Source: an uncultured Deefgea sp. (GTDB lineage: Bacteria > Pseudomonadota > Gammaproteobacteria > Burkholderiales > Chitinibacteraceae). Taken from it: 44,925 bases of DNA. Positions 34,053-43,088 of this stretch are shown in pieces. Each line of letters begins with the position of its first letter. The stretch's first letter is position 1. The position numbers were made by a program, and so were the translations under genes. The stretch lies in assembly GCF_947072475.1 (NCBI RefSeq), contig NZ_CAMTIA010000024.1:1-44925 (forward strand), written 5' to 3'. Below the pieces are notes generated by a model. The model did not search any database, was not told the DNA's origin, and saw only the letters and a list, made by a program, of their open reading frames with translations.

Positions 34053-34481
34053 ATGAAAACGCAATATTTCTTACATAAAACAAATGGCTTCACGCTACTA
34101 GAATTACTCGTAGTACTTCTGATTATTGCGCTGCTGGCTGGCTATGTCGGCCCCAAACTGTTTGGTGAAGTTGGCAAAGCCAAAACCAAAACCGCAGCCA
34201 GCCAAATGAAATCCATCGCCGGAGCATTGGATCAATATCGCCTCGACACCGGCCGCTACCCAAGCACTGAATTGGGCCTCAATAGCTTAACTAAAAAACC
34301 GGCTGACGAAAGCAAATGGAGCGGCCCTTACCTGATGAAGGATGCCCCCAACGATCCTTGGGACAAGCCTTACATTTACACCATTCCGGGTGAAAATGGT
34401 CATGACTACGAATTAAAAAGTTATGGCTTAGATGGTAAACCGGGTGGTAGCGGCGAAGACGCTGATATCAGCTACTGGTAA
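34053..34481 (+). CDS. gspG: Major pseudopilin GspG-like protein
   Basis: The 142-residue product (ATG 34053) has a class III signal: a short basic leader ending KTNG, then FTLLELLVVLLIIALLAGYVGPKLFG with the Glu at position +5. The GspG-type body follows (QMKSIAGALDQYRLDTGRYPSTELGLNSLTKKP, YLMKDAPNDPWDKPY, GLDGKPGGSGEDADISYW); its acidic end binds calcium in known GspG. It should be processed by a prepilin peptidase not encoded in this window and form the pseudopilus. It is the first gene of the operon; the next starts 3 bases after the stop. Confidence 0.93.
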   Translation: MKTQYFLHKTNGFTLLELLVVLLIIALLAGYVGPKLFGEVGKAKTKTAASQMKSIAGALDQYRLDTGRYPSTELGLNSLTKKPADESKWSGPYLMKDAPNDPWDKPYIYTIPGENGHDYELKSYGLDGKPGGSGEDADISYW

Positions 34482-34484
34482 ACC

Positions 34485-35663
34485 ATGCGTTATCAAGTTA
34501 AAGCCCTCAGCGCAGGCCAACTGCGCCAGATGACGCTGGATGCCGCCAACGTAGACGACCTGCGTGCACGGCTGTTAGAGCAAGGTTTGCAACTGGTGAG
34601 TTTTAAGGCTGAACGCACCTTCAGCCTGTCTTTGGGCAAGAGTGAATTTCAAGTTTCACTCTTCACCCAAGAGCTGATTGCACTGCTCGAAGCGGGTTTA
34701 ACGCTGGTTGAAGCGATGGAAACGCTGAAAGAAAAAAGCAGCCACGACCAAAACCGCACTGTACTCACCAGCATGATCGAAGGCTTATACCAAGGCTTAC
34801 CGTTATCCAAAGTACTGGCGCAAATGCCGAATTCATTCCCACCGCTGTACATTGCCAGCGTGGCATCGGCAGAAAAAACCGGCCATTTAGCCGATGCCTT
34901 AAAACGCTATCATCACTACGAAACGCGCTTAAGCGCCGTCAAAAAAAAGGTCGTCGCCTCCTTGATTTACCCGATGGTGGTGATTGGCATAGGCGGCAGC
35001 ATTATGCTGTTTTTGCTGTTTTATGTGATTCCCAAATTTAGCCAAATTTACGCCTCAATGAAAAACCTGCCCTTCGCCGCGCAAATGATGCTGTGGTGGG
35101 GCGACTTGGTGCATCAGCACGGCCAAGCGATGTTTTTACTCATCATCACCGGCGTGATCGCCATGGTGATGGCATTTCGCACGCAAGCCATGCAAACGAT
35201 GTTGCTGACCCTATTTTGGAAACTACCGCGACTGGAAGAATATCGGCGCTTATTTGCGTTAACCCGCTTTTATCGCACCGTGGGGCTCTTGCTTTCGGGG
35301 GGATTGAATTTGGTGGCGGCATTGGAATTGGCGGCACAATTATTGCCAAACAGCATGCGCTTTGCGCTGTCACAAGCGATTATCGACATCAAATCAGGCC
35401 AGCAACTGTCCAATACGCTCGCCAAATACCAGCTGACGACGCCGGTATCGGAACGTCTATTACGCGTTGGTGAACAAAGCGGTGAGCTGGCCACGATGAT
35501 CGAGCGCGCGGCGCAATTTTGTGATGAAGAACTCGATCGGGCGATTGAAATGTTTACGCGTTTGTTCGAGCCGATTTTGATGTTACTGATTGGGATACTG
35601 ATTGGGGGCATTGTCTTTTTGCTTTATATGCCGATTTTTGAGTTGGCCGGGAATATGCAATGA
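34485..35663 (+). CDS. gspF: Inner-membrane platform protein GspF/PilC-like
   Basis: The 392-residue protein has the duplicated GspF (T2SSF) layout. Two helical cytoplasmic domains appear (ELIALLEAGLTLVEAMETL...SHDQNRTVLTSMIEGLYQGLPLSKVLAQMP and the matching FYRTVGLLLSGGLNLVAALELAAQLL...). Each is followed by membrane helices (SLIYPMVVIGIGGSIMLFLLFYVIPKF; EPILMLLIGILIGGIVFLLYMPIFEL). It forms the base on which the ATPase GspE drives pseudopilus assembly. Its stop overlaps the gspE start by four bases. Confidence 0.95.
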   Translation: MRYQVKALSAGQLRQMTLDAANVDDLRARLLEQGLQLVSFKAERTFSLSLGKSEFQVSLFTQELIALLEAGLTLVEAMETLKEKSSHDQNRTVLTSMIEGLYQGLPLSKVLAQMPNSFPPLYIASVASAEKTGHLADALKRYHHYETRLSAVKKKVVASLIYPMVVIGIGGSIMLFLLFYVIPKFSQIYASMKNLPFAAQMMLWWGDLVHQHGQAMFLLIITGVIAMVMAFRTQAMQTMLLTLFWKLPRLEEYRRLFALTRFYRTVGLLLSGGLNLVAALELAAQLLPNSMRFALSQAIIDIKSGQQLSNTLAKYQLTTPVSERLLRVGEQSGELATMIERAAQFCDEELDRAIEMFTRLFEPILMLLIGILIGGIVFLLYMPIFELAGNMQ

Positions 35664-37312
35664 TTACGCTCGATTTGATTCAGCATTTGCGAGCCACTCG
35701 CGGCGATCAGCCCTTGCCGCTGCTATTGCAACAATCACTTGGCCTAAATAATGAGGCGTATCTGCTTGCAGTCAGCGGCTACCTTGGCCTGCCAGCCATT
35801 ACCTCACTAGAACTTAAAGCACTCAAGCCACGCTATGATCTACTCGCCTTTGGCGATGCCGTTGCCCATCAGTGCCTGTTGGCTGAAATCCCGCAGCATG
35901 GCTACGTGCTCATTTTATCGGACCCATTTAGCCCGGTCGTTCGCAACTGGGCCCAGCAAAAAATCAGCGTGGCTTTTCGCGTGGCGTTTGCGCTGTTTGA
36001 TGATTTGCAGCAGTACTTTAATACCTATGAAACCTCGCACCGCGCGATGGATCAAATGGCGGTCGGTGAAAACCAAGAAAGTAATAAAGAAGACATTACC
36101 GAGATCACCTTAACGACGCTATCGCAAGACGCCAAACCCGTCGTCAAACTAGTTAACTCCACACTGTACGACGCCCTTAAAGCCAAAGCGTCCGATATCC
36201 ATATGGAAACCACGCCACAAGGCATGACCATTAAATACCGCATTGACGGTGTTTTGCTGCATGCCGGCGGCGTGACCGGTGCTGAAATGGCCGAGCAGAT
36301 CATTTCGCGGATTAAAGTCTTGGCCGAATTGGATATTTCTGAGCATCGCGTGCCACAAGACGGACGCTTTAAAGCCAAGGTGAATCATCGCGATGTGGAT
36401 TTTCGCGTGTCGATCATGCCGTCAATTCATGGCGAAGATGCCGTGTTGCGTATTTTGGATAAACAAGGCGGCGGCGATACATTCAAAGCATTACGCCTTG
36501 AAACGCTAGGCCATGAAGCGCAAACCATGGCCGCCATTCGCTCGCTTTCGCATGAGCCGTATGGCTTGCTACTGGTGACTGGGCCAACCGGTTCAGGTAA
36601 ATCGACCACGCTGTATGCCACACTCTCTGAAATCAATCATGGCGAAGAAAAAATCATCACCATTGAAGATCCGGTTGAGTATCAACTACCCGGCGTATTG
36701 CAGATTCCAGTGAATGATAAAAAAGGGCTTACTTTTGCCCGTGGCTTGCGCTCCATTTTGCGCCATGACCCCGACAAGATTTTAGTCGGCGAGATTCGTG
36801 ATGGCGAAACCGCCAATATTGCCGTCCAAGCGGCGCTCACCGGCCATTTGGTACTGACCTCGGTGCATGCCAACAATGCGTTCTCAGTGATTGATCGTTT
36901 TATTCATATGGGTGTTGAACCCAATAGCTTTGTCGATGCGCTGATTGGCGTGGTCGCGCAGCGTTTAATTCGCAAAGTCTGCTCGCACTGTGTGGGTGAT
37001 GATCAACCCGAGCTGGAATTACTCGCCGCATCGGGTTTAACCCGCCAACAAGTGAATACTTGGACTTTTCGCAAAGGTAGCGGCTGCCCCGCTTGCCGCA
37101 ATACCGGTTATTTAGGCCGTAAAGCCATTGCCGAAGTGTTGCGACTGGATGATGAACTCAAGCAAGCGATTGCCAAACACGCGCCAGCGGTCGAGCTCAA
37201 ACAAATTGCCCTGAGCAATGGCTTTATTTCGATGCGCCAAATTGCCCTTAACGCCGTTGCCCGCGGCGAAACCACACTACAGGAAATCAACCGTGTCACC
37301 TTTGTGGATTAA
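35660..37312 (+). CDS. gspE: Secretion ATPase GspE/PilB-like
   Basis: The 550-residue hexameric ATPase has the N-terminal N1/N2-like domain, then the CTE core. Walker A GPTGSGKS starts at residue 308. The Asp box (ITIEDPVEYQLPG), Walker B (ILVGEIRDGETANIAVQAALTGHLVLTSVHANNA) and the zinc-binding cysteines CSHC...CPAC are all present and in order. It powers pseudopilin assembly from the cytoplasm through GspF. The next gene begins inside its 3' end at GTG 37293. Confidence 0.96.
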   Translation: MITLDLIQHLRATRGDQPLPLLLQQSLGLNNEAYLLAVSGYLGLPAITSLELKALKPRYDLLAFGDAVAHQCLLAEIPQHGYVLILSDPFSPVVRNWAQQKISVAFRVAFALFDDLQQYFNTYETSHRAMDQMAVGENQESNKEDITEITLTTLSQDAKPVVKLVNSTLYDALKAKASDIHMETTPQGMTIKYRIDGVLLHAGGVTGAEMAEQIISRIKVLAELDISEHRVPQDGRFKAKVNHRDVDFRVSIMPSIHGEDAVLRILDKQGGGDTFKALRLETLGHEAQTMAAIRSLSHEPYGLLLVTGPTGSGKSTTLYATLSEINHGEEKIITIEDPVEYQLPGVLQIPVNDKKGLTFARGLRSILRHDPDKILVGEIRDGETANIAVQAALTGHLVLTSVHANNAFSVIDRFIHMGVEPNSFVDALIGVVAQRLIRKVCSHCVGDDQPELELLAASGLTRQQVNTWTFRKGSGCPACRNTGYLGRKAIAEVLRLDDELKQAIAKHAPAVELKQIALSNGFISMRQIALNAVARGETTLQEINRVTFVD

Positions 37313-38093
37313 GCATTGTGCATGGTTTAGCAAACAGCGCATTCGAATGGCCAGTCGGCATTGGAGTGGCAACGTACTGGCACGCCAGCGTGCCAGCCTC
37401 GATCCTTCGTCCGACCTACTGGTCAATCGCTTTCAAGAGTTGCTCAATCAAGTGCCACGTGGCCGATTGGGATACGATCAAATCGACCTGATTTTAGGCT
37501 CGCCGTGGGTGCGCTATGTGTGTTTACCTTGGCAAGACGGTTTAAATTACCAGCGCGATTGGGAAAGCTATGCCCGCTTATTGCTGGCCCAAAATTATGG
37601 CGTCAGTAGCGAATCGTGGCGGATACGCATTGCGCCAGGCGGATATGGCGAGCCACGCATTGCCGCCGCTTTTGATGAAGGGCTATACCAAACGCTGCTG
37701 GAACTATGCCGCGCCAGCAAAATGAAACTCGGTAAAATCGAGCCTTTATTCACGACGGCAGTCAATCAACATCAGCGGCAATTAAAAGACTCAGAACATG
37801 CCTTGGTCATACTGGAAACTGGCCATGCCTTAATTGGCTTTTATCGCCAGCAAGCTTGGCAAGGGATTATCTCTTTGCCGATACAGCTTGACCATGACAG
37901 CCCAGAAAATCACACCTTATCGCTGGCCGCCTTGGTGCGCGAAGCGGCGGTGTTAAGCGAGCAGTTTTTACCCAAGCATATTTATCTCACCTCATCTGAA
38001 TTCACGCTGCGTAGTATTAAATCAGCTGATTTTGACTTTGAATGGCTCGGCGCCGTGCAGCCGCTATTTATTACAGGGGATGCCAGCCAATGA
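37293..38093 (+). CDS. PilM/GspL-like actin-fold assembly protein
   Basis: The GTG at 37293, eight bases after AGGA (37281-37284), begins a 266-residue protein whose first 20 bases overlap gspE. No membrane helix is seen. The pattern IDLILGSPWVRYVCLPW and HALVILETGHALIGFYRQQAW suggests strand-rich actin-like subdomains, as in PilM or the cytoplasmic part of GspL. A PilN-like protein follows, so this and the next gene together may do the work of one GspL. Similarity is weak by eye; the operon position is the main support. Confidence 0.65.
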   Translation: MSPLWIKHCAWFSKQRIRMASRHWSGNVLARQRASLDPSSDLLVNRFQELLNQVPRGRLGYDQIDLILGSPWVRYVCLPWQDGLNYQRDWESYARLLLAQNYGVSSESWRIRIAPGGYGEPRIAAAFDEGLYQTLLELCRASKMKLGKIEPLFTTAVNQHQRQLKDSEHALVILETGHALIGFYRQQAWQGIISLPIQLDHDSPENHTLSLAALVREAAVLSEQFLPKHIYLTSSEFTLRSIKSADFDFEWLGAVQPLFITGDASQ

Positions 38094-38689
38094 AAAAACT
38101 GCAACTGGATTTTCATTTACGCCCCGCCCAAACGCCTTGGCTGGGTCTATTACTGTGCGTGCTTGGCGTGATCGCCGTACTGTGGGTGATGACGCAAATT
38201 GACGTTACCAAAGAGCAAAAAAATCAACTCGAATTGCAAGAAGACAACATCGCACTGCGGATCAAGCAGCGCGATAGCAAAGTCAAAGCCGAACTCAATG
38301 CCTCACCGATTTCGGCCAAGGTCGAAAAAATCCGCCGTGATCAATTACTGAGTAATGCCCCAGCATTTGATCTATTAGAGCGCGTTTGGGAACAAAACAT
38401 CGCTTTTAGTCGGTTGGAAATCGCCACCGTTGAGCGTGATATCAAAATGGATTTAGAAGCCAAATCACTCAATGACGTCTTACTGTTGGTCGATCGCTTT
38501 GAAGCCGCGCCAGCCACCAAACACGTCACCCTCGCGCGCAATAGCTTAAAAATCGGCGACCCCAATCGACCTGCCGTCGCAGCGATTGAAGTGTTATGGC
38601 TAGCCGATCCCGCTGTGCCCAGTAACACGAGCAGCACCGCCAGCCGTCCTAGCGTGCATTCAGCCAGTGCCGCATCGGGAGTGCATTGA
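38090..38689 (+). CDS. PilN-like inner-membrane assembly protein
   Basis: The ATG at 38090 overlaps the previous stop (ATGA) and gives 199 residues. A short cytoplasmic start (MKKLQLDFHLRPAQTPW) is followed by one membrane helix (LGLLLCVLGVIAVLWVM, about residues 19-35), a coiled coil (TKEQKNQLELQEDNIALRIKQRDSKVKAEL) and a ferredoxin-like periplasmic part. That is the layout of PilN, or the C-terminal half of GspL. The C-terminal 25 residues are Ser/Ala-rich and look disordered. Confidence 0.7.
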   Translation: MKKLQLDFHLRPAQTPWLGLLLCVLGVIAVLWVMTQIDVTKEQKNQLELQEDNIALRIKQRDSKVKAELNASPISAKVEKIRRDQLLSNAPAFDLLERVWEQNIAFSRLEIATVERDIKMDLEAKSLNDVLLLVDRFEAAPATKHVTLARNSLKIGDPNRPAVAAIEVLWLADPAVPSNTSSTASRPSVHSASAASGVH

Positions 38690-39213
38690 TGACTAAAGCA
38701 CAATTATTTTGGTATTTACGCCTCATCCCTCGCTACTCGGGCATATTGGGTATTGCCGGCTTAGCCTTACTAGGCTTTGCCTTGCTGCTCTATACCCAAG
38801 AATTAAAACCGTATCAGCGCGATTTAATCGATAGAGAAAATACTTTAACGCAGCGCTTTCAACAATTGCGCGTATCCGCAGTGGCCAGCAGCGCTAGCGA
38901 AGCCCTGCCTAAGCTCAATCGCAGCGATACTTTTACGTTTTTTTTACGCGCGCTGAATGCGCTGGCGGCCAAAAATCAAATTGTGATCACGCAAGTCGAT
39001 TACAAAAATCAATTTGAGGCCGATGGCAAATTGCAGCGCTATAGCCTGCAATTTCCTGCCAATGCGCGCTATATGCAAATTCGCCGCTTTATGCTGGAAC
39101 TACAAACCATACCCGGCGTGCGCATTGAAACGGTCAACCTGCAACGCCAGCAAATTTCCGACGATCAAATCGCACTGCAAATTCAACTGTCGTATTTGAC
39201 GCAGGCCCAATAA
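38689..39213 (+). CDS. PilO/GspM-like inner-membrane assembly protein
   Basis: The start ATG at 38689 overlaps the previous stop (TGATG), giving 174 residues. One membrane helix (YSGILGIAGLALLGFALLLY) lies near residue 18, followed by a coiled coil (DLIDRENTLTQRFQQL) and a periplasmic alpha-beta domain (FFLRALNALAAKNQIVITQVDY...). This is the PilO/GspM layout. It is expected to pair with the PilN-like protein as a heterodimer across the membrane. The stop overlaps the next start (TAATG). Confidence 0.7.
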   Translation: MTKAQLFWYLRLIPRYSGILGIAGLALLGFALLLYTQELKPYQRDLIDRENTLTQRFQQLRVSAVASSASEALPKLNRSDTFTFFLRALNALAAKNQIVITQVDYKNQFEADGKLQRYSLQFPANARYMQIRRFMLELQTIPGVRIETVNLQRQQISDDQIALQIQLSYLTQAQ

Positions 39214-39746
39214 TGCTCTCTCGTCCAATGCAATACCTGCTCGGTGCCACCTTAGCCATCACTGCCTATACCTTCTGGCAAGAGCGCACTGAACCTCAAT
39301 TAGATAGCACGGCCAAACCGGCAGCGCGGCGCACACTGGCGACTGAAATACGCAGCGCCTCGATGCCAAGCACGGCAGCCAGTCAAGCCAGTGCCACGGC
39401 GTCCGGCGTCAGCATTGCCGATTTATTTCCTAAGCAATCCTGGGTTCCACCGCCACCGCCGCCCACCAAGCCGCCTGCGCCCACCCCGACACCGATTCCA
39501 GTGGCCCCGGCGATGCCGTTTGTGGTGACCGCGACATGGTTAGAAAAAAACAGCTTATACGTCGTCGTTGAAGCGCAAGGGCAATCCATCGTGCTCTGTA
39601 GCCAATGCGATACTTTAGGCCGAATACAACCGGGCGAAAGCCTACTTGGCAGTTACCGCCTCGATAAAATGAGTCCTACTATGCTGACGTTTACCTATTT
39701 GCCACTCAATCAGCAACAAACTCTGTCAATGGGAGGCGCACTGTGA
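39213..39746 (+). CDS. PilP/GspC-like proline-rich periplasmic connector
   Basis: The 177-residue protein has an N-terminal membrane anchor (MQYLLGATLAITAYTFW) and a long flexible Ser/Ala region. A proline stretch follows (VPPPPPPTKPPAPTPTP), then a small beta domain (FVVTATWLEKNSLYVVVEAQGQSIVLCSQCDTLG). A flexible linker followed by a beta domain is what PilP and GspC use to reach the secretin. A CSQC pair in the domain may form a disulfide. I recall the term 'secretion system X' for related betaproteobacterial operons, but cannot confirm that this gene belongs to it. Confidence 0.6.
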   Translation: MLSRPMQYLLGATLAITAYTFWQERTEPQLDSTAKPAARRTLATEIRSASMPSTAASQASATASGVSIADLFPKQSWVPPPPPPTKPPAPTPTPIPVAPAMPFVVTATWLEKNSLYVVVEAQGQSIVLCSQCDTLGRIQPGESLLGSYRLDKMSPTMLTFTYLPLNQQQTLSMGGAL

Positions 39747-41755
39747 AACGAGCACTGATGTCCTCAATTATTTCGGTGGCCTTTTTAGCCGGCTGTGCCG
39801 CCGATATGGCGCGCTATAAAGCGGAAAATCTAATCCAAGACGAAGGTAATCCAGAAGCCGCACTCAAAGTATTGCAAGCCCAAATGGCCAGCAGCCCCGC
39901 CGATTTAAAGCTGAGAATGGCGTATCAAACTAATTTGCAGCAGTATTTGGCCCGCTTACAAGTAGAAGGCGATCAAGCGCGTTCACGCGGCGATACCGCA
40001 TTGGCGATGGGGCGTTACCAGCAAATTTTAAGCTGGGATAGCAATAACGATCGCGCTCGTGAAGGGATTCGTTTGATTGAGATCGGTATTCGTCATCACT
40101 CAATGCTCAAATACGCTCAGGAAATCAAAGACAGCCGCCCGGATGAATCACTGAATTTAGTGCTGCAAATCTTGGCGGACAATCCCCGCAATGTGCCTGC
40201 GCAAGTGCTGCGCAACGAAGTAGAAAGCCGTAAAGCGCGGGAAGTCAATCTGCGCCCCGCTTTGGCGCAAGCCCTGAAAAGCCCGATTTCGCTGCAGTTT
40301 CGCGATCAAAGCATGATGAGCGTGTTTGATATTATTTCGCGCATTGGCAAGGTTAATTTTATCTTTGATAAAGACGTCGCCCCCAATTTAAAAACCACGA
40401 TTTACGCCCGCGACACCACCGTCGAAGACGTGATTAATCTGATTTTGGCGACCAATCAACTGGATAAAAAAATCCTCAATGACAACACGATTCTGATTTA
40501 TCCCAAACGGCCAGATAAAGATCGTGATTACAAAGACATGGTGATGCGCACCTTCTATTTGTCCAATGCCGACCCCAAGCAAGTGCTGTCGATGATCAAG
40601 CAAATGATCAAAACGCGTGACGTGTATATCGACGAGCGCCTGTCGATGTTGGTGATGCGCGATACTCCCGAAGCCATTGCGGTGGCTGAGCGCTTGATCG
40701 CAGCGCAAGATATTCCGCAGTCTGAAGTCTTGATGGATGTTGAAGTGCTTGAAGTGAGTAATAGTGACGTGCTCGATCTGGGGATTCAATACCCGAATTC
40801 CATCAGTGCCACGGTGTATGGCAATGCAATCGGTGCTGCACCTATCGTCACGACCAATACCGTCGGCAATATCACCACGCAGACGACCAGCAACAACAGC
40901 AAAATTGCCGGCTCGGTCACGCTGGCTCAAATTGGTAATCTGAATAAAGGCGATGTGCTGGTTAATCTAGGCTCGCCGACGGTGACGGCCAATTTCTTGC
41001 AAAGCAAGGGCAAAACCAATATTTTGGCCAACCCGAAAATTCGGGTTAAAAATCGTGAAAAAGCCAAAATCCTCATTGGCGATCGCGTTCCGGTAGTCAC
41101 CACCACGGTGTCCAATGGCACCAGCACCGAAAACGTCAATTACCAAGACGTGGGTTTAACGCTCAATGTTGAGCCGGTACTGACGATTGACAATGAAATC
41201 AGCGTAAAAGTCACGCTCGAAGTCTCCAATATTGTTAAAACCATTCCGACCAAATCGGGGCTGTTGGTTTACCAAATTGGTACGCGTCGCGCCGAGACCA
41301 ATATGAGTGCGCGTGATGGTGAAACCCAAGTCTTAGCGGGGCTGTTGTCGCGCCAAGAAGCTGAAACTGGCTCGGGCTTACCGTTCCTGAGTTCTTTACC
41401 GGTGCTGGATCGAATTTTTGGTACCAATAAAACCGAGAAGAGCAAAACCGAAATCATTTTGTTAATTACGCCAAGAGTCGTGCGATCTTTGCCGATTCCA
41501 GCCTCGTATATCACCAATTTTGAAAGCGGTACCGAAGGCAGTATCAGCACCGACCCGTTGCGTCTGCGCAATGCATCGACGGTGTTAATCAATAGCCAAG
41601 GCGGCTCGCCTGCGCCGTATATTCCACCAGCACCGGCACCGGCGCCAGAACCTCAACCGCAACCGCAACAACAGCCCGCACCGGCAACACCAACTGAAGC
41701 CACACCGCCAGCGCCAACGCCTGTCCCACGGGGTGGCGGTATGGGTCGTCGATAA
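39743..41755 (+). CDS. gspD: Outer-membrane secretin (GspD/PilQ/MshL-like lipoprotein)
   Basis: The 670-residue protein starts at GTG 39743, overlapping the previous stop. A lipoprotein signal ends in LAGC with Cys18. A TPR-like helical region spans about residues 25-170 (EAALKVLQAQMASSPADLKLRMAYQTNL, GDTALAMGRYQQILSWDSNNDRAREGI), which is unusual for GspD but seen in MshL/PilQ-type relatives. N domains follow (FRDQSMMSVFDIISRIGKVNFIFD; TFYLSNADPKQVLSMIKQM). The secretin core includes LDLGIQYP, VNYQDVGLTLNVEP and VLAGLLSRQEAETGSGLPFLSSLPVL...IILLITPRVV. A Pro/Ala/Gln tail ends it. It forms the export channel. Confidence 0.93.
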   Translation: MKRALMSSIISVAFLAGCAADMARYKAENLIQDEGNPEAALKVLQAQMASSPADLKLRMAYQTNLQQYLARLQVEGDQARSRGDTALAMGRYQQILSWDSNNDRAREGIRLIEIGIRHHSMLKYAQEIKDSRPDESLNLVLQILADNPRNVPAQVLRNEVESRKAREVNLRPALAQALKSPISLQFRDQSMMSVFDIISRIGKVNFIFDKDVAPNLKTTIYARDTTVEDVINLILATNQLDKKILNDNTILIYPKRPDKDRDYKDMVMRTFYLSNADPKQVLSMIKQMIKTRDVYIDERLSMLVMRDTPEAIAVAERLIAAQDIPQSEVLMDVEVLEVSNSDVLDLGIQYPNSISATVYGNAIGAAPIVTTNTVGNITTQTTSNNSKIAGSVTLAQIGNLNKGDVLVNLGSPTVTANFLQSKGKTNILANPKIRVKNREKAKILIGDRVPVVTTTVSNGTSTENVNYQDVGLTLNVEPVLTIDNEISVKVTLEVSNIVKTIPTKSGLLVYQIGTRRAETNMSARDGETQVLAGLLSRQEAETGSGLPFLSSLPVLDRIFGTNKTEKSKTEIILLITPRVVRSLPIPASYITNFESGTEGSISTDPLRLRNASTVLINSQGGSPAPYIPPAPAPAPEPQPQPQQQPAPATPTEATPPAPTPVPRGGGMGRR

Positions 41756-42228
41756 TGCGGTTTTCTGCTGGATTTACGCTAATTGAATTGATGGTGACGT
41801 TGACCATTCTGGCGGTACTTGCGACCGTGGCTTTGCCATTGTCGCAAGTGGCGGCAACGCGCAATCGAGAAGACGATTTGCGCCGCGCGCTCTGGCAAAT
41901 TCGCAATGGCATCGATCAATACAAAGCGGCAGTCGATGCCGGCCGCGTGAATAAATCACTCGATGAATCGGGCTTTCCGCCCACGCTAGACACCCTGGTG
42001 GACGGCGCTAAAGATTTAAAAGACCCAGCGGGGAAAAAAATCTATTTTTTACGCCGCTTACCGCGTGACCCATTTTGCGATTGCCCAAGTAAAAGCAATG
42101 CCCAAACTTGGGGCCTACGCAGTTATGCCAGTCCACCCGAAGCGCCAGCGGAAGGCCGCGACGTGTATGATATCTACTCAAATTCGACGCAAACGGGTCT
42201 AAGTGGAGTGCCATATCGTGAGTGGTAA
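41755..42228 (+). CDS. Minor pseudopilin 1 (GspG/H-type leader)
   Basis: The 157-residue product starts at ATG 41755 with a very short leader (MRFSAG) before FTLIELMVTLTILAVLATVALPLSQVA, a typical type III signal with Glu at +5. The body (LRRALWQIRNGIDQYKAAVDAGRVN...GFPPTLDTLVDG...RRLPRDPF) resembles GspG-like pseudopilins without the calcium loop. A CDC pair lies in the middle. It probably belongs to the pseudopilus tip or is a minor subunit. Confidence 0.85.
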   Translation: MRFSAGFTLIELMVTLTILAVLATVALPLSQVAATRNREDDLRRALWQIRNGIDQYKAAVDAGRVNKSLDESGFPPTLDTLVDGAKDLKDPAGKKIYFLRRLPRDPFCDCPSKSNAQTWGLRSYASPPEAPAEGRDVYDIYSNSTQTGLSGVPYREW

Positions 42229-42592
42229 GCAAAGCCGAGGCTTTACGCTGATTGAACTTTTGGTGGTGCTAGCGATTATGGCTAGCCTATTGACGCTGGT
42301 CGTGCCGCGCTATTTTCAGCAAACCGACCGCGCGCAAGAAACCGTGCTCAAGCACAATCTGGTCGCGGTGCGCGATGGAATTGATAAATTTTATGCCGAT
42401 ACGGGCCGCTATCCGAATAATCTAGACGAATTGGTCAGCCGCAAATATTTGCGCGAAGCGCCGCTCGACCCGATCACCAGTCGCCGTGATTCATGGCTGA
42501 TTGTGCCGCCCGAAACCGGTACTGGCGTTTACGATTTAAAAAGTGGTGCTCAAGGCACAGCCAACGATGGCACCCAGTACAACACTTGGTAA
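42218..42592 (+). CDS. Minor pseudopilin 2 (GspG-type leader)
   Basis: GTG at 42218 gives a leader MSGKQSRG before FTLIELLVVLAIMASLLTLVVPRYF; an earlier GTG at 42203 is in frame but lengthens the leader. The 124-residue protein has the G-type body (VRDGIDKFYADTGRYPNNLDELVSRKYLREAPLDPITSRRDSW). It overlaps the preceding gene by 11 bases. A third G-like protein in one operon suggests duplication and specialisation of the pseudopilin. Confidence 0.88.
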   Translation: MSGKQSRGFTLIELLVVLAIMASLLTLVVPRYFQQTDRAQETVLKHNLVAVRDGIDKFYADTGRYPNNLDELVSRKYLREAPLDPITSRRDSWLIVPPETGTGVYDLKSGAQGTANDGTQYNTW

Positions 42593-42596
42593 GCGC

Positions 42597-43088
42597 GTGA
42601 CAACGCGCCGCCTGCCGCATCGCCCACAGCAAGGATTTGCCTATGTTTGGGCCTTGATGTTGGTCTTAATTATGGGGATTTACCTGGCGCAAGTCGGTGA
42701 AGCGTGGCAAAACCGCATTCAGCGCAGCAAAGAAGAAGAACTGATGCGCGTCGGCAATGAAATTCGCCTCGCCATCAAGCAATACAGCGAGCAAAACAGC
42801 GCCGCTGGCCTGCAATACCCCAAAACGCTGCAAGATTTAGTGCAAGACCCGCGAGTGCCCTTCCCTCGGCGCTATTTGCGTAAAGCGTATAAAGACCCCA
42901 TTACGGGCGGCGATTGGCTAATGATTGGCGGCCCCGGCGGCGGCTTTATGGGCGTGCAAAGTCCATCATTGCAAAAACCGCTCAAAAACGATCACTTTAT
43001 CCAAGAAAATGCCAGTTTTAAAGACGCCAAGTCTTACCAAGACTGGCGCTTTGCCCACTGGCCGAATCAAGGTGGCGGCCGAAAATAA
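42597..43088 (+). CDS. Minor pseudopilin 3 (atypical leader)
   Basis: GTG 42597, four bases after the previous stop, yields 163 residues. The leader ends HRPQQG before FAYVWALMLVLIMGIYLAQVGEAW. The +5 position is not Glu, which makes this a GspK-like exception rather than a normal pseudopilin. The body (RSKEEELMRVGNEIRLAIKQYSEQNSAAGLQYPKTLQDLVQDPRVPFPRRYLRKAYKDPITGGDW) is the pattern of a known family of type II pseudopilin-like proteins. It ends the operon. Missing Glu5 is typical of tip-complex initiators, so a tip role is my guess. Confidence 0.75.
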   Translation: MTTRRLPHRPQQGFAYVWALMLVLIMGIYLAQVGEAWQNRIQRSKEEELMRVGNEIRLAIKQYSEQNSAAGLQYPKTLQDLVQDPRVPFPRRYLRKAYKDPITGGDWLMIGGPGGGFMGVQSPSLQKPLKNDHFIQENASFKDAKSYQDWRFAHWPNQGGGRK

